Part shown: piece by piece, positions 1-12,424 of the stretch
Position numbering within the stretch: position 1 is the stretch's first letter
How the letters are laid out: each line of letters starts with the position of its first letter
Position numbers and translations under genes: made by a program
The notes under the pieces: generated by a model
The model's input: only the letters and a program-made list of their open reading frames with translations
Database searches by the model: none
Told to the model about the DNA's origin: nothing
NCBI GenBank assembly: GCA_963920665.1
Contig: OY987266.1
Span: 27,545,439 to 27,609,438, forward strand
Source of the DNA: Straminergon stramineum
Lineage: Eukaryota; Streptophyta; Bryopsida; Hypnales; Calliergonaceae
Direction: 5' to 3'
Length of the DNA: 64,000 bases

Positions 1-80
1 ACACGAACTTCACGTGATTCTTTACAGACCACTGAAATATGAGGCTCAGCTGCAGAAGTTGGTGCTGCCTCCTCGACCAC

Positions 81-284
81 ATTATCGTCGCCTCGACGAT
101 AATGTTCCTCTCCTTCATTGGTGTCTTCCTATCGAGAAACGTCAGGAGTAGCCTCAAGAACCAAGACTTCGAAGGCCCCTTCATGTGGAGAAGGAATCTT
201 GGGCATCTGGGATGCTGGAGTTAATATGACGAGTTCCTCATGTGCTAGTGAGACCGCCTCATCCTTATCCTCAAGTCGAGGATA
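81..284. repeat. Two family A palindromes within the coding tail
   Basis: A copy at 81-103 has perfect 10-bp arms (ATTATCGTCG / CGACGATAAT) and a 3-base loop. A weaker copy at 266-284 has TATCCTC / GAGGATA arms. Both lie in the continuous reading frame of the C-terminal tail of the minus-strand gene, where they encode Arg/Asp-rich residues. They are about 21 bp long, close to seven codons. Confidence 0.65.
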
Positions 285-1356
285 GGACAGCCCACTGACC
301 AAGTGGGCCATTTCCTGCATCGCTGGAGCACTACCCGACGGCACCTGAGATTGTGGAGTCAGCGCAATAGAGAATGTAATCGGACAACTTTGCGATTGGC
401 TCTTCTGGGATTGCAACGCATTCAAGAGCACTGCGAACTGGCTTTGCAGCTCGTCATATTTTGCGGCCGACTGCTCTTGGAGTTCAGTAATTTTTTCATT
501 GGCAGCCTTGTTGCCCGCTAGTAGCTCAGCAACCAGCCTCTCTTTTTCCTCCCGCTCCTTCTGCCTGGCTATCCTCTTCTCTCTGGCTTCCTAGTCTTTC
601 TTCCACCAGTCCTTCTCAACCTTCACCACCACGCCAGAGGGTGCGATGACAGGTTTTAGTTCCACTTGCTTGGGAACACCATCTGCGTCATCGTCATCGT
701 CTGATGAGTGTGGATGTCCGATATCATCATCATCACTGATGAGGATGGGATTATCCAATCCCGTTGAGGGATTACTTTCTTCAGTTGCACGATTTCCCTG
801 GGATCCGAACACGTCGGTAATATCAACGTCCTCAAAGTCTCTTCCTCATTCCTCTCCAGTTTGCTCCTCCAGATGTCTCTCAAACTCGATATCGGTCTCT
901 ACATCCTCATCATCTTGTTGATTATTCAATACGACCAGAACAGCAGGAGCGTCCATCCATGTGTGGAGCTAGAATATATTCGTCCCGAATTGATCGATTC
1001 CTTCAACGCCAGGATCAGTACTTACATGTGGCCCGACAGCTTTCCTCTGGCGGTTCCCCACCACATTACTTTCTAGCGGTGACTCCAATGTCATGGGTGG
1101 CGATGGAGGTGAGTTGGAGTGAACAACCATAGGTCCACGACTTGTGGGGCGATCGTACAGTAGCAAATAAGGTGAATTCGAAATCAAGAAGTCATTCTTA
1201 TCCATCTTATTCGCTAGCAGAGCGATTTTTGAGTATGGCTTTGCATCTTCTGTGTCGCTGAAGCCATAGAAGTACGCACCGAACATCTACAGATCACAGA
1301 CAAACATTTTAGATTTTGTATTTCTAATGTTGAATGTATATCCAAGGTAGATGATA

Positions 1357-1377
1357 TTATCGTCAACTCGAGGATAA
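1357..1377. repeat. Family A palindrome inside a methylase-gene intron
   Basis: An imperfect palindrome, TATCGTC on the left and GAGGATA on the right, centred in the 189-bp intron 1475-1287 of the minus-strand gene. It is the only notable structure in that intron. Confidence 0.75.
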
Positions 1378-2867
1378 GAATGGACTACACGTACATCAAA
1401 GATAAACTTAGAAAAATTAAAGAACTATCATTCTATATACGAGAATATGATTTCTAAAAGAGAAGATACACTAACCTTCGCGGCTAGCATGAACTTTGGT
1501 CCTGCGTAGATGCCAAGGACATTTTCATCTGGCTTTGCAAAAGCTTGCAGTATGTCCAGATAAAACTCCATCTGCAATTCTGTAGGATGAATCCTCCACT
1601 TCGCTTCCGTATTCTTGGACGGATCGGTATAGTATACACACCCGAAAGGTGTGTCATATTTTAATTTGAGGCACATGCGGGCGGCGGTGGCAAAGTCATT
1701 ATCCTTCTTGAAAAGGAAGAGGAGCAGCTCGTCCGGAGCTTTTCCTCTATTCGTCACGTTATTCAACATCTCTGCTCTACTGGGGACGTAAGTGGATATG
1801 ACGGAGTCATACCCAATAAGCCTGAGAGCTACAAAAGATGTTACAGCTTTCACGTCCTCCTTCCCACCGAGAATGAAGAGCCAGATATTGGACTCAGTCA
1901 TTTTCGGTTCCGGTTTCTGATCAAGAAAAGTCAGAAAGGGGTCGACGGCACTTTCGGTATCAGTTGGATTTGATCATGGCACCACCCTAATATCCAGAAC
2001 TGCCAAGTTAACCTCTCGTTGATGATAGGTGTAATTTGTACTGGTGACAAGCACCTTGGCAATGAAGTCGATTTTCCGTACCTGCACTCCTCCGGCAGGT
2101 TTAGGAAGTTGGTACTTCAACTTCATAAACCTCCTGAACATGTATAGGACCTCTGGAAACTGTTTGTCTAGATCCTTCGCCCGCTTCCGCCACGCATCGT
2201 TCCTAAGCCGTTTCTTGAAATACTCAGCACTAGGATGCGTGAGAAGGAAATCCCACGACGCAGAAGTAAACTGGTGCCTCGCCTTCCATGCTCTCCAGGT
2301 TGTATCAATGACATCGCCGCCATTGTTGATGAACTTTAGAGAGGGTTTGAAGTCCATCAAATCTTGGAGAACAACTTTCTTGCGCTTCCTCCGCTCTACC
2401 CAATCACCGTGCGCAATGTTGTCGGGAACTAGTATTTTTGTTCTCGCAACAGAGACTTTCAGATATATAGATTTATGCCCCGGAGTTTCACCTAGCAAGT
2501 GCTGCGCAAAAACTCCAAAGTCAATGTCCGTGAACCATCCGCAATGCTTGAAAAACTCTCTTTTCAAGGACATAGCTTTGATCTTGAAACCTTTAATTTC
2601 CTTGAACAATTTCAAGGACACTGGCTCCATCAACTCGCCTTCGGAATGCTTTGTTAAAAATCGATTCCAGTATGCCCAGAGATCATTGGGCAAGGTGATG
2701 ATCTGAATTTCATTTTTGAGATCCGTAGTCCCTTTGATGGACGCCCCATCCTTTTCAGGATTAATATTTTGGAATCTCTCCACAACTGCATCTGTGAAGC
2801 TCTACATTTTCCGATACAGTAATTCAGTCACAATCCGACATAAAAATGATTGAATTTGATCTCGTAC

Positions 2868-3033
2868 TATCGATGGGTCGACGATAAAACTATGTTAATA
2901 AAAACATAGATAGTCCATACATAAAGTAATTCATTGAATAGTCGTGAAACGTAAGGTTATTCATATTGGATATGATCAATTTGCATTTACATTCTCATAG
3001 GACATAAAGAAGTTATCCTCGACTTGATGATAA
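2868..3033. repeat. Two family A palindromes inside a methylase-gene intron
   Basis: Copies at 2868-2886 (TATCGATGGGTCGACGATA) and 3013-3033 (TATCCTCGACTTGATGATA core) both fall inside the intron 3054-2802 of the minus-strand gene. The second lies about 20 bp from its 5' splice site. Confidence 0.75.
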
Positions 3034-4522
3034 TAAGGACGACCAATTGCATACCTTGTAGTTCGTCAAGTTGAAAACGGCTTTGTTGTTCCGAGTTAAA
3101 TCCTTAGAGTGAACGTCTGTCGGACGCTTGCAGGCGAGCCAGATGTTTCGGCAGCTAATGATTTGGTTACCCCACGTTGGTTGAGCATGATCCAAATGAT
3201 TAGTGCAGTTGTAGAATTTGGAGATGTTTCTCAATTTGTTTGGATCGAGGGTCCAAACAATGAACGCATCCCAAGTCTAAAGCTCTACTCGGTAGGATTC
3301 TCCACAGCCTCCTTTCTCAAGCTCTTTTGAAGCCGTGATGCTGTGTTGACCGTTTATAATCATGAATCGTCCATTCTTGATTTCTTCCCACTTCTCTGGC
3401 TTTCTTTTCAAAAGTTGGTTATGAGAATCAACGGGGGTAAGGCAAACCTTCTGCCTCTGCTTCATGTCAATCAGTTGAATGAGTTCATTCTTCACAATAG
3501 CAATGATATCCTTCTGCAGTGTTCGAATGACATATTGATCACTAGCCAAGATGCACTGTTTGATGTCCACGGATACTGTTTCCTGGTCGAGTAAAAAACA
3601 GGCCTTGTGGTCAGCCCAGAAGTTTCTTTGAATTAAAGCAAACTTCTCATAGTCTGGTTGTGGAGGATCGGAGGATGCTGGACCTACTGATATAGTCGTG
3701 AGCGCTGATCCTGAACTTCCAGCACTTGCAAGTCCTCCGGGAAGACTTCTCTTCTTCTTCCTGCTAGAGAGAGGGGCTTCTGTTGAAGTGTTGTCTCTCT
3801 TTCTTGTTGCCGATTTTGTCTGACCTAGTCTTGTTGCTTTGCTCGCTGAACCACCGGCTGCAGATCCATCTTGTTGACGACTCTCAGATTCCCCTCTTTG
3901 GCCTTGTGAGGGGTTTCTACCAAGTAATGGTGTAGGCTCGACATTGGCCAATTCGTATCGATCAAGAGTTTGGAAAATATGACGCAATCTAGTCGCATTG
4001 GACTTTGCTGTGCCATTTTTCCAAGGAACGTAGCCAGATTTCTCAAATTCCTCGTTGAGGGACTCCATCTGCGACCCCTCCAAGAATGTTATGAGGTTCT
4101 CGAGATCAAACTTCCCATAATACGAATTCACGTTGATTACAATGGAGTGACAGTGGTCCTTTTGGTTTCCATTCTCATCAACTTTGCAGAGTACAATGAC
4201 AATGTAGTTACTTTGGTGATCCTCAATCACTGTCACTTTCTCTTTCATATTCGAGGGAAGGTAGCTTGTTTTTCCCTATATTCGGTATCTGAGCTACACA
4301 TAATTCTTCCAACGGTTCACACCGAAGGTCCATGTGCTAATATGATCTTTGAACTCCCACAGCATTCCGTAGCTATCTGCCATTTCATCGATGAAGGGCT
4401 CGTCGTTCAAGGGGTTTACGAAGGGCTGAAGATGATGTGCTGTTATGGAATAATCATAGAGATCTTGCTTCTCCATCTTCAAATCCTGCCAAGTGATTTC
4501 TACGAATCCATCAGAAATTGCT

Positions 4523-5170
4523 TTATCGTCGATTCGACGATAAGGTTATTTTGAATTCTGGAGGAGAAAATCTATTGATCATATAATTTTGTACCGTTCC
4601 TGAAATGTTATAAATATCTTATTAACCGGATGATAGCTGCAGACATGTGAGGATATAGATTGCATTAAAAATGCAATCTTATATCTTTCTATTACATCGG
4701 TTTCCGAGCATGAAATTAGTCATATTTCATATCATGGATGTCCGATTGATTCTTTTTTATTATGAATTTTTTCAGGCTCTCTCTTCTTATCGGTGGAGTA
4801 ATCTTTATATCCTTCTGAAGGTATCGTCGGGTCGACGATACGGGTAGAGACTGTTATAGAGACTGAAATTTTCTACTTATTTTATATGTTCTTCCGTAAA
4901 TTTGTTATCTGAGATTTTATCGTCGACTCGATGATAAGGTGGCTGACTCGGGAGATGGTGCTTTTGTGTTAATTAAAGCATTTTTGCTATTCCTTGGTGT
5001 GAATGTGGGAATTAGAATTTGGAAGTTATCAAGCTTTTCTTTAGATTATCATCGATGACTTTATCCTCGAGTCGATGATACGTTTCTTCTATAATTAAAA
5101 CCCTAAACATGGAGAGTCTGCATAATAATCTGTTCACTAGGTTTGTTGTATACCCTCGACTCGACGATAT
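4523..5170. repeat. Family A palindrome cluster, upstream side of the methylase gene
   Basis: Five copies occur at 4523-4543, 4821-4841, 4917-4937, 5062-5080 and 5150-5170. The consensus is near TATCGTCGACTCGACGATA. The first copy abuts the 5' end of the readable coding region, so the cluster probably sits in a 5' intron or leader of the minus-strand gene. Spacing is irregular (about 90-300 bp) and the DNA between copies is unrelated AT-rich sequence, so this is not a simple tandem array. Confidence 0.8.
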
Positions 5171-6306
5171 GTGTTTTTGAATAAGATAAACCCTACAATT
5201 GGAGAGATTGAAATCAAAAACTGCGTACTAAGACTGAACTGAGATTCTAAAACCCTAAATCATAGACTAATTTGTAAAAAATACAATACCTGAAACCTGA
5301 TTTTGCTGTAGACTTCCTTAATGCTCTTGGAGATTGAAATTTCACTTCCTCCTGAATGGAGTGCACACCTGCAAGCATTGAAAAGGAATCTCATAAATTT
5401 CAAAAAACTCAAAAATTTCAAGAAACTCAAAACTCTGTGGTAGAAGTTGATGATTACTAAGAACAGTAGTACTACAAATTCCAAACACAATAGTCGAAAC
5501 ACAATTCTTGTAAAAACCCAACAATCAAAACCCAATTCTAAAACAACAACTCTACTGTATGAATGCGCTACCACGACAGAATCAGAGAAATGAGAAAAAA
5601 CTTTCGGAAAAACATTCATTGTACAACAATCAAGCAAAAACAATTGTCAAGTAAGCTAATTCTTAGAAGGAAACTAGCAATGTAGCAAATACTAGGAATA
5701 CTACCAAGCAATGCAACAAATACTAGCAAGAACAGTGAAAAACAGTGAGAAATCCAGCAAAAAAAAGCTCAAACATTTGTGAGAATTGTACCGTAATTCT
5801 GAGCTCTCTGAAGTGGCGCGCAGAGCTCAAACTCCACACTTGAATCAAAAACTTGAACTCCAACTCTAACCACACTCCACCGCTGTCAAAGAAATTGGTA
5901 GCACATTCAACAAAAATCAAGCAAGCCTGAGGAACATCCGCAGCCAAATCGCTGGAAAGTGAAGCACTCTACTTTCGCGGCCACAAGCTCCAAGTACTCA
6001 ACGTTGGCGGAAAGTGATTTAACTAACCAAAGCATACAAGAACAAGAATCGAAAAATCCAAACTCCGCCCGGAAACGAGAACCTGAACTTCTGCAAGCAA
6101 ACAGTGTTGTCCACCGCGACCAGGGAGAGAGAAGACCTCCTTGACCTAAGCCGAGCCGCCATTCCACGTTCAGACTCCACCGAATCAACCGCGCCGGTTC
6201 CAAACTTGAGGTACGGTCAACAGGTCCATTAATTCTCCTACACCTGAGCTAATGCCGAACCTAGACGTTCGGAACCGAACGTGAGGTGCGGTAATTTTAG
6301 AATTTC
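5171..6306 (-). promoter_or_regulatory. Probable leader/promoter region of the minus-strand element A gene
   Basis: The base composition changes from AT-rich to mixed, with a GC-richer block at about 5800-6280. No protein family is recognisable in the short minus-strand open stretches (5260-5643, 5723-5947, 5907-6203). The position upstream of the ParB-methylase gene, beyond the palindrome-bearing stretch, suggests 5' leader exon and promoter. A hairpin at 6265-6282 (ACGTTCGG, AA loop, CCGAACGT) could be an operator or a decayed insertion end. Confidence 0.35.
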
Positions 6307-6887
6307 TTAACCCCTAAATGCCCAAGGCTTCTTTTGAGTTTTAGGGTATTTGCTCTTAGTTTATCAAAATGCCAGCATTTTGATAAGTTGTAATAGTTTT
6401 TTTGAACTATAACTATACAAATTCGAAGTAGAAATGTTATAGATCATATAGGGAAAAAAATCACTTATGGAGTGAAAGATTATAAGTCAAATCTCAAAAG
6501 TTTGACAGGTGACCAAAAGCATTTGAGGTTAAAAGGGCCTAACATGCATAATCCCAATCAATTTATGGCTTCTCAAAATCTACTGTACAATTCTTTTAAA
6601 TGAATTTTGAATGTCATTATTTCTCGAAGATCTAGTGTATTTGAGGCTCATTTCCAAGAGCCCTCAACACTACGGAAAGTCAAGATTGCAATGGGTACCC
6701 TTGCAGGAAATCTTGGATATTAAAATCAATATCATTCATTTTCAAAATCAAATTTGTGATGCTAAAACTAGACTTCAAAGAGAACTTCCCAAAAATACAA
6801 GCTTCTCAAAATAGCAAATTGTTAGGGTTTTCTTTAACTCCAATGTTTTGCAAACACACTCTAGTGCCTAGGGCATTTAGGGGTTAC
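6307..6887. mobile_element. TTAA/CCCCTAAA non-autonomous element (MITE), copy 1
   Basis: The element spans 6311-6883 (573 bp). Its ends are CCCCTAAATGCCCAAGGC on the left and, read inward from the right, CCCCTAAATGCCCTAGGC. It is flanked by TTAA on the left and TTAC on the right, which I read as a decayed TTAA target duplication. The interior has no coding capacity. Confidence 0.75.
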
Positions 6888-9800
6888 CCTTTGAATGCCG
6901 GGATGGTGACCATGGAAATCAACCATTTCCAAAATGTGTGATATCATCCACTTTAGATCATTCCTTTCCACCCCTAATTTTGAGGATGAATAGTTGCAAT
7001 TCTAACCTACAGGTGAAAATTCCTTGTCATTCAGTGGACAATAAACATCCATCGCGACTTTTAGAGGTTAATTCACATTTCCTTGTAAGACGTACTACTG
7101 ACCATGGAAATTTTGAAAATGCATTACATAATGAATTTGTAAGAAAATGAAAGTGCTCATTGGATGTCAACACATTTTGTATGATTTATGCTTTTTGACA
7201 AAGAATCTTTGGAGTATTTCAAATTTTACTTTTCTTCTACATTGAACAAAAAATTGGTTAGCACTAGCTAAAAAAAGATTGCAACATTGTTTTCTTAAGT
7301 CATCTACAAAGTTTAAGGCCCCTAACCCCTTAATGACTCAAGGTTTAGAGAGACTCACCATCTACTTCACCATATTTTTTATGAAAGGAGAATACAATAG
7401 GCTTTAGGTCCTTAATGAGAGACTATATTGAAGGCAAAAGAATTTCCTATCATACATATTGTAGTTAAGTACATTTTCCAAATGTCAAAACACCAAGTGG
7501 AAAAAAATGTTGAACATGATAAATTGGGAAATGTAGGGTGGTTCTAAAATAAGTTAATCGTATACCATGGAGTCAATCCGTGTTATTGGGTAGTGAGATA
7601 CAAACCTAGAGAACAAGTCAGGTGTACTTGGAGAAAGGCCATTGTGACAAAATTGATGGCCTCTAGTCATTACTCACCGGATTGAGCGGTGTACACAATT
7701 TAAGTGTCAGTTGCAGGGTTTGAGTGTTAGTTGTGAAATTTAGAGATAAACTTTGAAATACCATATCATGTTTAGGCACAAAATTTCCAATGCCAAATGA
7801 ATATTTCTATTTACTCCTAAATGCCCAATCAACTATTCATGGTTGATATAAAATTTCAAGCTTCACATTGTGTAGGCAAAAAAAAGTGGGTAATTAAGCT
7901 AAGTTTAATCTCTAAATTTTCTTTTGAGGTTTTGAGGCTCCAAATGTCAAAGTTATGGACACGTTTTAGAGAGGGATTGGAAGAGTTAGACATTTTTTTG
8001 GACAATTAGAAACATTCTCTCTCATATGTGTCCGTAACTTTTTATTGGAGTCTTCAAATCTCAAATCCATATTTGAAAATGAAATTCGGCTTGATTTCAT
8101 AAATTTTTAAAGATCAAAGTTTTTTGGGAAAATTTATTCTACTATGCCCCAAATGAGAGTGTTGGTGTTCTACTTTGAGATTATTTCAAATTATTGTGAA
8201 ATTTCAGGCTTGACATTTATTTTTAAATTGCTAAATTTTCAACTTCTTCTTGCCCCCAACTTTATAGTTCAACACATGATTTCATGTTCATTCCATTTGT
8301 GTTATGTAAATGCAACCAGAACAGAATCCATAGGGCTAGCCATTTCTAGCCATGTCAACGTTAAAGGGTTAATACCATATTAAAGAAAAAATGAGAATAG
8401 CTATTTTTGTGCATAACACAAATCACAAAAAATATAAATGAAAATCTAATGTGGTTTGTTCCACAAAAATAGTATACAAACATATGTTGACTATGTATGC
8501 AAATTGTAAAGTATATGCCATTCTAGTGAAAGAATAAATAAATTTAGAATCTTATATTTTTCAATTTCTGAATTTGAACATTAGATCATACCCTAAACAA
8601 AATTTTGCACAACTAATTTATAATTTATATTTGTGGTTGCAAAAAGATTAGATTGATGATGTCCAAATTTTATTAGAGACACTCCATTTCCTTATATAAT
8701 TGTATAATAATTATATAGAGGTACGGTCAAACTTGAGAAATAATTGAAACCACTAAGAGCCCTTACTTATTGAAATGCAACTATAACATAGTAATTTATT
8801 GAGTTACATTGTCGTAGATAAAGATGTTGACCATGTTTTTGTAATCAAAATATACGTTGTCCATTTTTTTTCTACTTTCATGAACCCTCAAATGTATTTA
8901 TACATAGGATTAGTTTTGGGGATCATGGAGAAGAATTGCACTTCCAAGTCCTTAGTGCTTTTGAATCCTCAATCTATAAGTTTGTGGGAAACAAAAATGA
9001 ACTATTCCTAAACAATGGTAACACTTTTTTTTTTAAGTGAAGTATTTAAGTTGTTGGAATCAAGTTAAATTATACATTACAAAGAACAATCCAATTAGAA
9101 GACAAGACATGTGGGTGCTATGAAATAGAGACTATCATTAATAAGGACTAATTAAGAAGCATTTGTAATAGCTGCAAGGGTAGGAGCAAAATTGGAAATG
9201 AATACATGTAGTAGCAATTTATTCATCACTGAAATGAACTCAAGGGAAATTGTTTTTTTGGTTGGACATATCTCTATAGGATTGTTCAAGCATTTCAGTT
9301 TGAGGAACAGTACTTCTAGAACTTCAGGATTTGAAAAAATTTTCTACTACTCAAATAATGTGAATGTTAGGGTTTATGATAAGTGAATTCAAGGATTGGA
9401 TTAAATGAAAATGAGAATATATTATTTTAGGTTTCTTTAATAATTTTTCAATTTCTTGTTCTTTATATTCTAGTATGTATTTGGTAAATTTTTGCTTCTT
9501 TCTTTATCTTTGGTTAGAATCACCTTTCGGCCTAAAGAGCTATCCATTTGCAATTTCATTTTTAGTGATTATTTATCATGATTTTTTCATTTGTATGGGG
9601 GGGTTCTTGTAATTTGATTACTTTTTTTTTTCCTTGGGATCACTTTGATTTTCATGTTATGTCCTTATGTTTTTTTGCTGAAAGCCATTTATGAATTTGA
9701 GAACCCTTGAATAATCTTATTTTTATTTTTAAACTTCTTTCTTCTTGACAAAGAATCTTTGTTTGTTTCTTTATGGTGGCATTGATTAAGTTCTCTGTAG

Positions 9801-10727
9801 TTTTGTAAAGCAACTACATATAGCGCTCCACCATAAATAAAAGTGTTTCATGTATTTATAGAACGGCACTAAGTTTTTAAATTGTCACACCATGCAATTT
9901 CAATTATGGCATCATGGTGCCTCTTGAACATCATTGATTTCAATCACATAGACTCTTATTATACATAAAGGCAACTAGGCATTAATTATATCAATCAATA
10001 ATATTCATACCAATGCATGAACATCTATAATTATGACTAACTTCATTGAAGCATAATGTAAATTAATTCATTTGTTAGAAGTCTAAAGTTTGAAAAAAGT
10101 AAAAGTAATTGCATTTCATGAAATTATTTTCTTTGCAATGAAGAATATTTTGTACAGTTCAAATTTTCAAGGTTTATGATTCTTTTATAATTTTTAGTAA
10201 TCATAATATGAGTAAAAAGGAGCATGATTTCATCTCATCATACATGTAGAAATTGTTTAGTGTACACCAAAATAATTCTTAATGTCTACACAATCTATTT
10301 TGAAAAGTTAAATCATTATAACAAACAATGATTCGAATACTACTAGAATTTCAAATGCATATTACATTGCCATTAGGGAATGACATATGCAAATCACTTG
10401 ACAAATACATATCATTAAATCCTAAACCCTACTAGTATACTATAAATGAATAATACAAATTCAGTTTACATTTCAATGAATAAGAATTATATAAGTACAA
10501 AAAAAACACATAATTGTAGTACAACTGAAAGATTGAATTCATATCGAATATTCCATGTTGAGTATATGAAGTAGTATTCGTACTCAGAGTAAGAGATGAA
10601 TTACTGTAGCATACAATAATTGTAAATGGATTGCCATATTTCATGTTCACATGAAACTGCTCACAAATGACGGTAAATGAATTATGGAAAACATTGTAGT
10701 AAAAAATGTCCCTAAAATGCTAAGCTT
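6888..10727. other. AT-rich stretch with no recognisable gene
   Basis: No reading frame here resembles a known protein and no tandem array is visible. A possible degenerate member of the TTAA/CCCC element family spans about 7324-8371, with CCCCTTAATGACTC at the left and AAAGGG-TTAA at the right. A run of G at about 9597-9605 and T-rich tracts are the only other features. Confidence 0.4.
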
Positions 10728-11298
10728 TTCACCCCTAAAGTCCCAAGGCCATTTTTCTTTCAAAAACCACTAAAAACTGCTACTTCTATTGCATTCATGT
10801 CAGGAATCAGAAAAGTACTTTTTCCAGAATGTAATCAGAGCATCTTCTACCAAACATTTCTTGAATCATGTAGTGAAAATTTCATGATATTTGACCAAAC
10901 ACATTGAAAGATATTAGCATTCACAATGAAAGAATTTATTGTTTTCAATAAGACGGTCCAATTGCTTGCTAAATAAGAAACTCCATATCTTTCATATTGG
11001 GATGAATCAAAGCTTCCCAATTAGTCAAAAATATAATCTACAAGAATAAAATAATAAAAAAAAATATTTCAATTTTTTATATATTTTGTTTCGTGCCTGC
11101 TCTCCCCATTTTCAGATTATTGTGGCATATCTTTTGCTCACGACCATTGATTGAAATACAAATTATATTCCCCCAAAGCTAATAAGTTTTTATATCTTAC
11201 AAGGAAGTTTCAGAAAAAATCACTAACAATTGAGCTCATAGGAACCTACTCGAAATCCATATTGTCCTTTGTAAGCACATTGGGACTTTAGGGATTAA
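10728..11298. mobile_element. TTAA/CCCCTAAA non-autonomous element, copy 2
   Basis: The ends are CCCCTAAAGTCCCAAGG (from 10732) and, on the complementary strand from 11294, TCCCTAAAGTCCCAATG. Flanks are TTCA and TTAA. The interior of about 563 bp is non-coding. It is close in length to copies 1 and 5. Confidence 0.7.
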
Positions 11299-11404
11299 GG
11301 AGTACTTCTATACAATCAAGCGATGAACTTCACATAAATTGCATCCCCTAAGAAACTTAGGAGATTCCAAATTTTTCCCCTATAAATCTGGAATTGTTCA
11401 CAAT

Positions 11405-11436
11405 CCTAAACCCTAAACCCTAACCCTAAACCCTAA
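11405..11436. repeat. Interstitial telomere-like repeat
   Basis: Four to five units of CCCTAAA, one of them shortened to CCCTAA. This is the plant-type telomere motif, embedded in non-telomeric DNA. Confidence 0.9.
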
Positions 11437-11629
11437 GGCGTGAACCTTACAATGCACATAATTAGGATCCCAAACCGTCAAAGGAAGGATTTTTTAAGAA
11501 ACTTGGACACTGAACAAAGTATAAGCAAAGAAGCAATCATTAGGAATCCCCTAGTAATGAGAGTCACATGAACAAAAGTTAAGACAATGACATGAATAGC
11601 AGATACACTATAAACGAACGAATTGTTTT

Positions 11630-11960
11630 GGCTGGTATTAGTAAAGCCTTTTTTCGGTTGGTATTAGCATAGACTTTTTTGGTTGATATTAGGAAAGACT
11701 GTTTTTGGTTGGTATTAGTAAAGACTGTTTTTGGTTGATATTAGCAAATACTGTTTTTGGTTAGTATTAGCAAAGACTGTTTTTGGTCAGTATTAGCAAA
11801 GCCTTTTTTTGGTTGGTATTAGCGAAGACTTTTTTTGGTTGGTATTAGCAAAGCCTTTTTTTGGTTGGTATTAGTAAAGCCTTTTGGTCTAGTATTAGTA
11901 AAACCTTTTTGGCTAGTCTTAGTGAAGCCTTTCTGGGTTGGTATTAGAGAAACCCTTCGG
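11630..11960. repeat. Tandem repeat, about 29 bp x 11-12, before the element A leader exon
   Basis: Units read GGTTGGTATTAGCAAAGACT followed by a T-rich stretch. About eleven to twelve variable copies run directly into the GC-richer leader region of the plus-strand DUF7869-like gene. The position suggests a promoter-proximal or enhancer-like repeat. The function is inferred from position only. Confidence 0.85.
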
Positions 11961-12352
11961 GGGCTGCTTTTGTTCTTCAACCACATCTTTATGTGGCAAA
12001 GCTGACAGAAAGCGGCACATAATGAGGCATTTAAGTGCTACCACAGAAAGTGGACCGTGAACGTTGTCAGATGCCATGTATTTCCAAAGAATTTGAATTC
12101 CCGTGCCACTTCTTCCTTGCCCCTCCATTGGCGGAAGCTCAAACTCTCTCCCTTGCAACTTTCACGTCGCAACTTTGTTTTGGCTACACAGCCGCGCCAT
12201 TTGATTGTTCTCATTTTTGTTGCTCATCTCTAACCTACAAGACGCTTTAGCATTTTGTTTTCCGCATTCCCAATCCACCTTTGTTTCCAATAGGCTTGTT
12301 CAGATAGTGGGCACTTTAAGAAGACGAGTGTGTACATTGACTGCAGTTGCTG
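11961..12352 (+). promoter_or_regulatory. Probable promoter and 5' leader exon of the DUF7869-like gene, copy 1
   Basis: This block is GC-richer than its surroundings. It ends in an excellent plant 5' splice site, CTG|GTAAGTAG, with the exon ending at 12352. The matching acceptor is CTGCAG at 13987-13992, just before the ATG at 13994. I infer an untranslated first exon and an intron of about 1.64 kb, 12353-13992. No clear TATA box was pinned down. Confidence 0.5.
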
Positions 12353-12424
12353 GTAAGTAGTATTGTGCTTTGACTTTTCATTTGTAGAGTACGCACTACT
12401 TCTTGTTATTGTTGTACCTGAAAT

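Larger units (their letters stand above)
1..4515 (-). pseudogene. ParB-like / N4-N6 DNA-methylase-like fusion gene, decayed, open at the window edge
   Basis: Three exons can be read on the minus strand: about 4515-3055, 2801-1476 and 1286 to beyond base 1. Introns 3054-2802 and 1475-1287 have GT..AG borders and keep phase 0. Exon 1 has a Ser/Lys-rich linker and ends in a ParB-like patch (INGQHS, then ITASKEL). Exon 2 carries RIHPTELQ, then NVLGIYAGPKFMLAAK, which matches the HPT...VLDPFxGSGTTxxAA order of beta-class N4/N6 methylases; motif I is degenerate. Exon 3 is acidic (runs of Asp) and has a Glu/Lys/Gln-rich coiled coil near 590-420. Eight in-frame stops break it: TAG at 4294, 4276, 3277, 969, 591 and 129, TGA at 1974 and 846. 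ParB plus methylase fusions are known in phages and bacteria; a eukaryotic mobile-element origin is my inference. The domain call is moderately sure, and the decay is certain if the exon model holds. Confidence 0.6.

Noticed and set aside
2044..2706. 220-codon plus-strand open frame
   Set aside because: It is antisense to exon 2 of the methylase-like gene, whose protein features and splice sites are convincing.
3970..4554. 194-codon plus-strand open frame
   Set aside because: Shadow of the minus-strand gene; no protein similarity, and its minus-strand counterpart joins in phase to the next exon.
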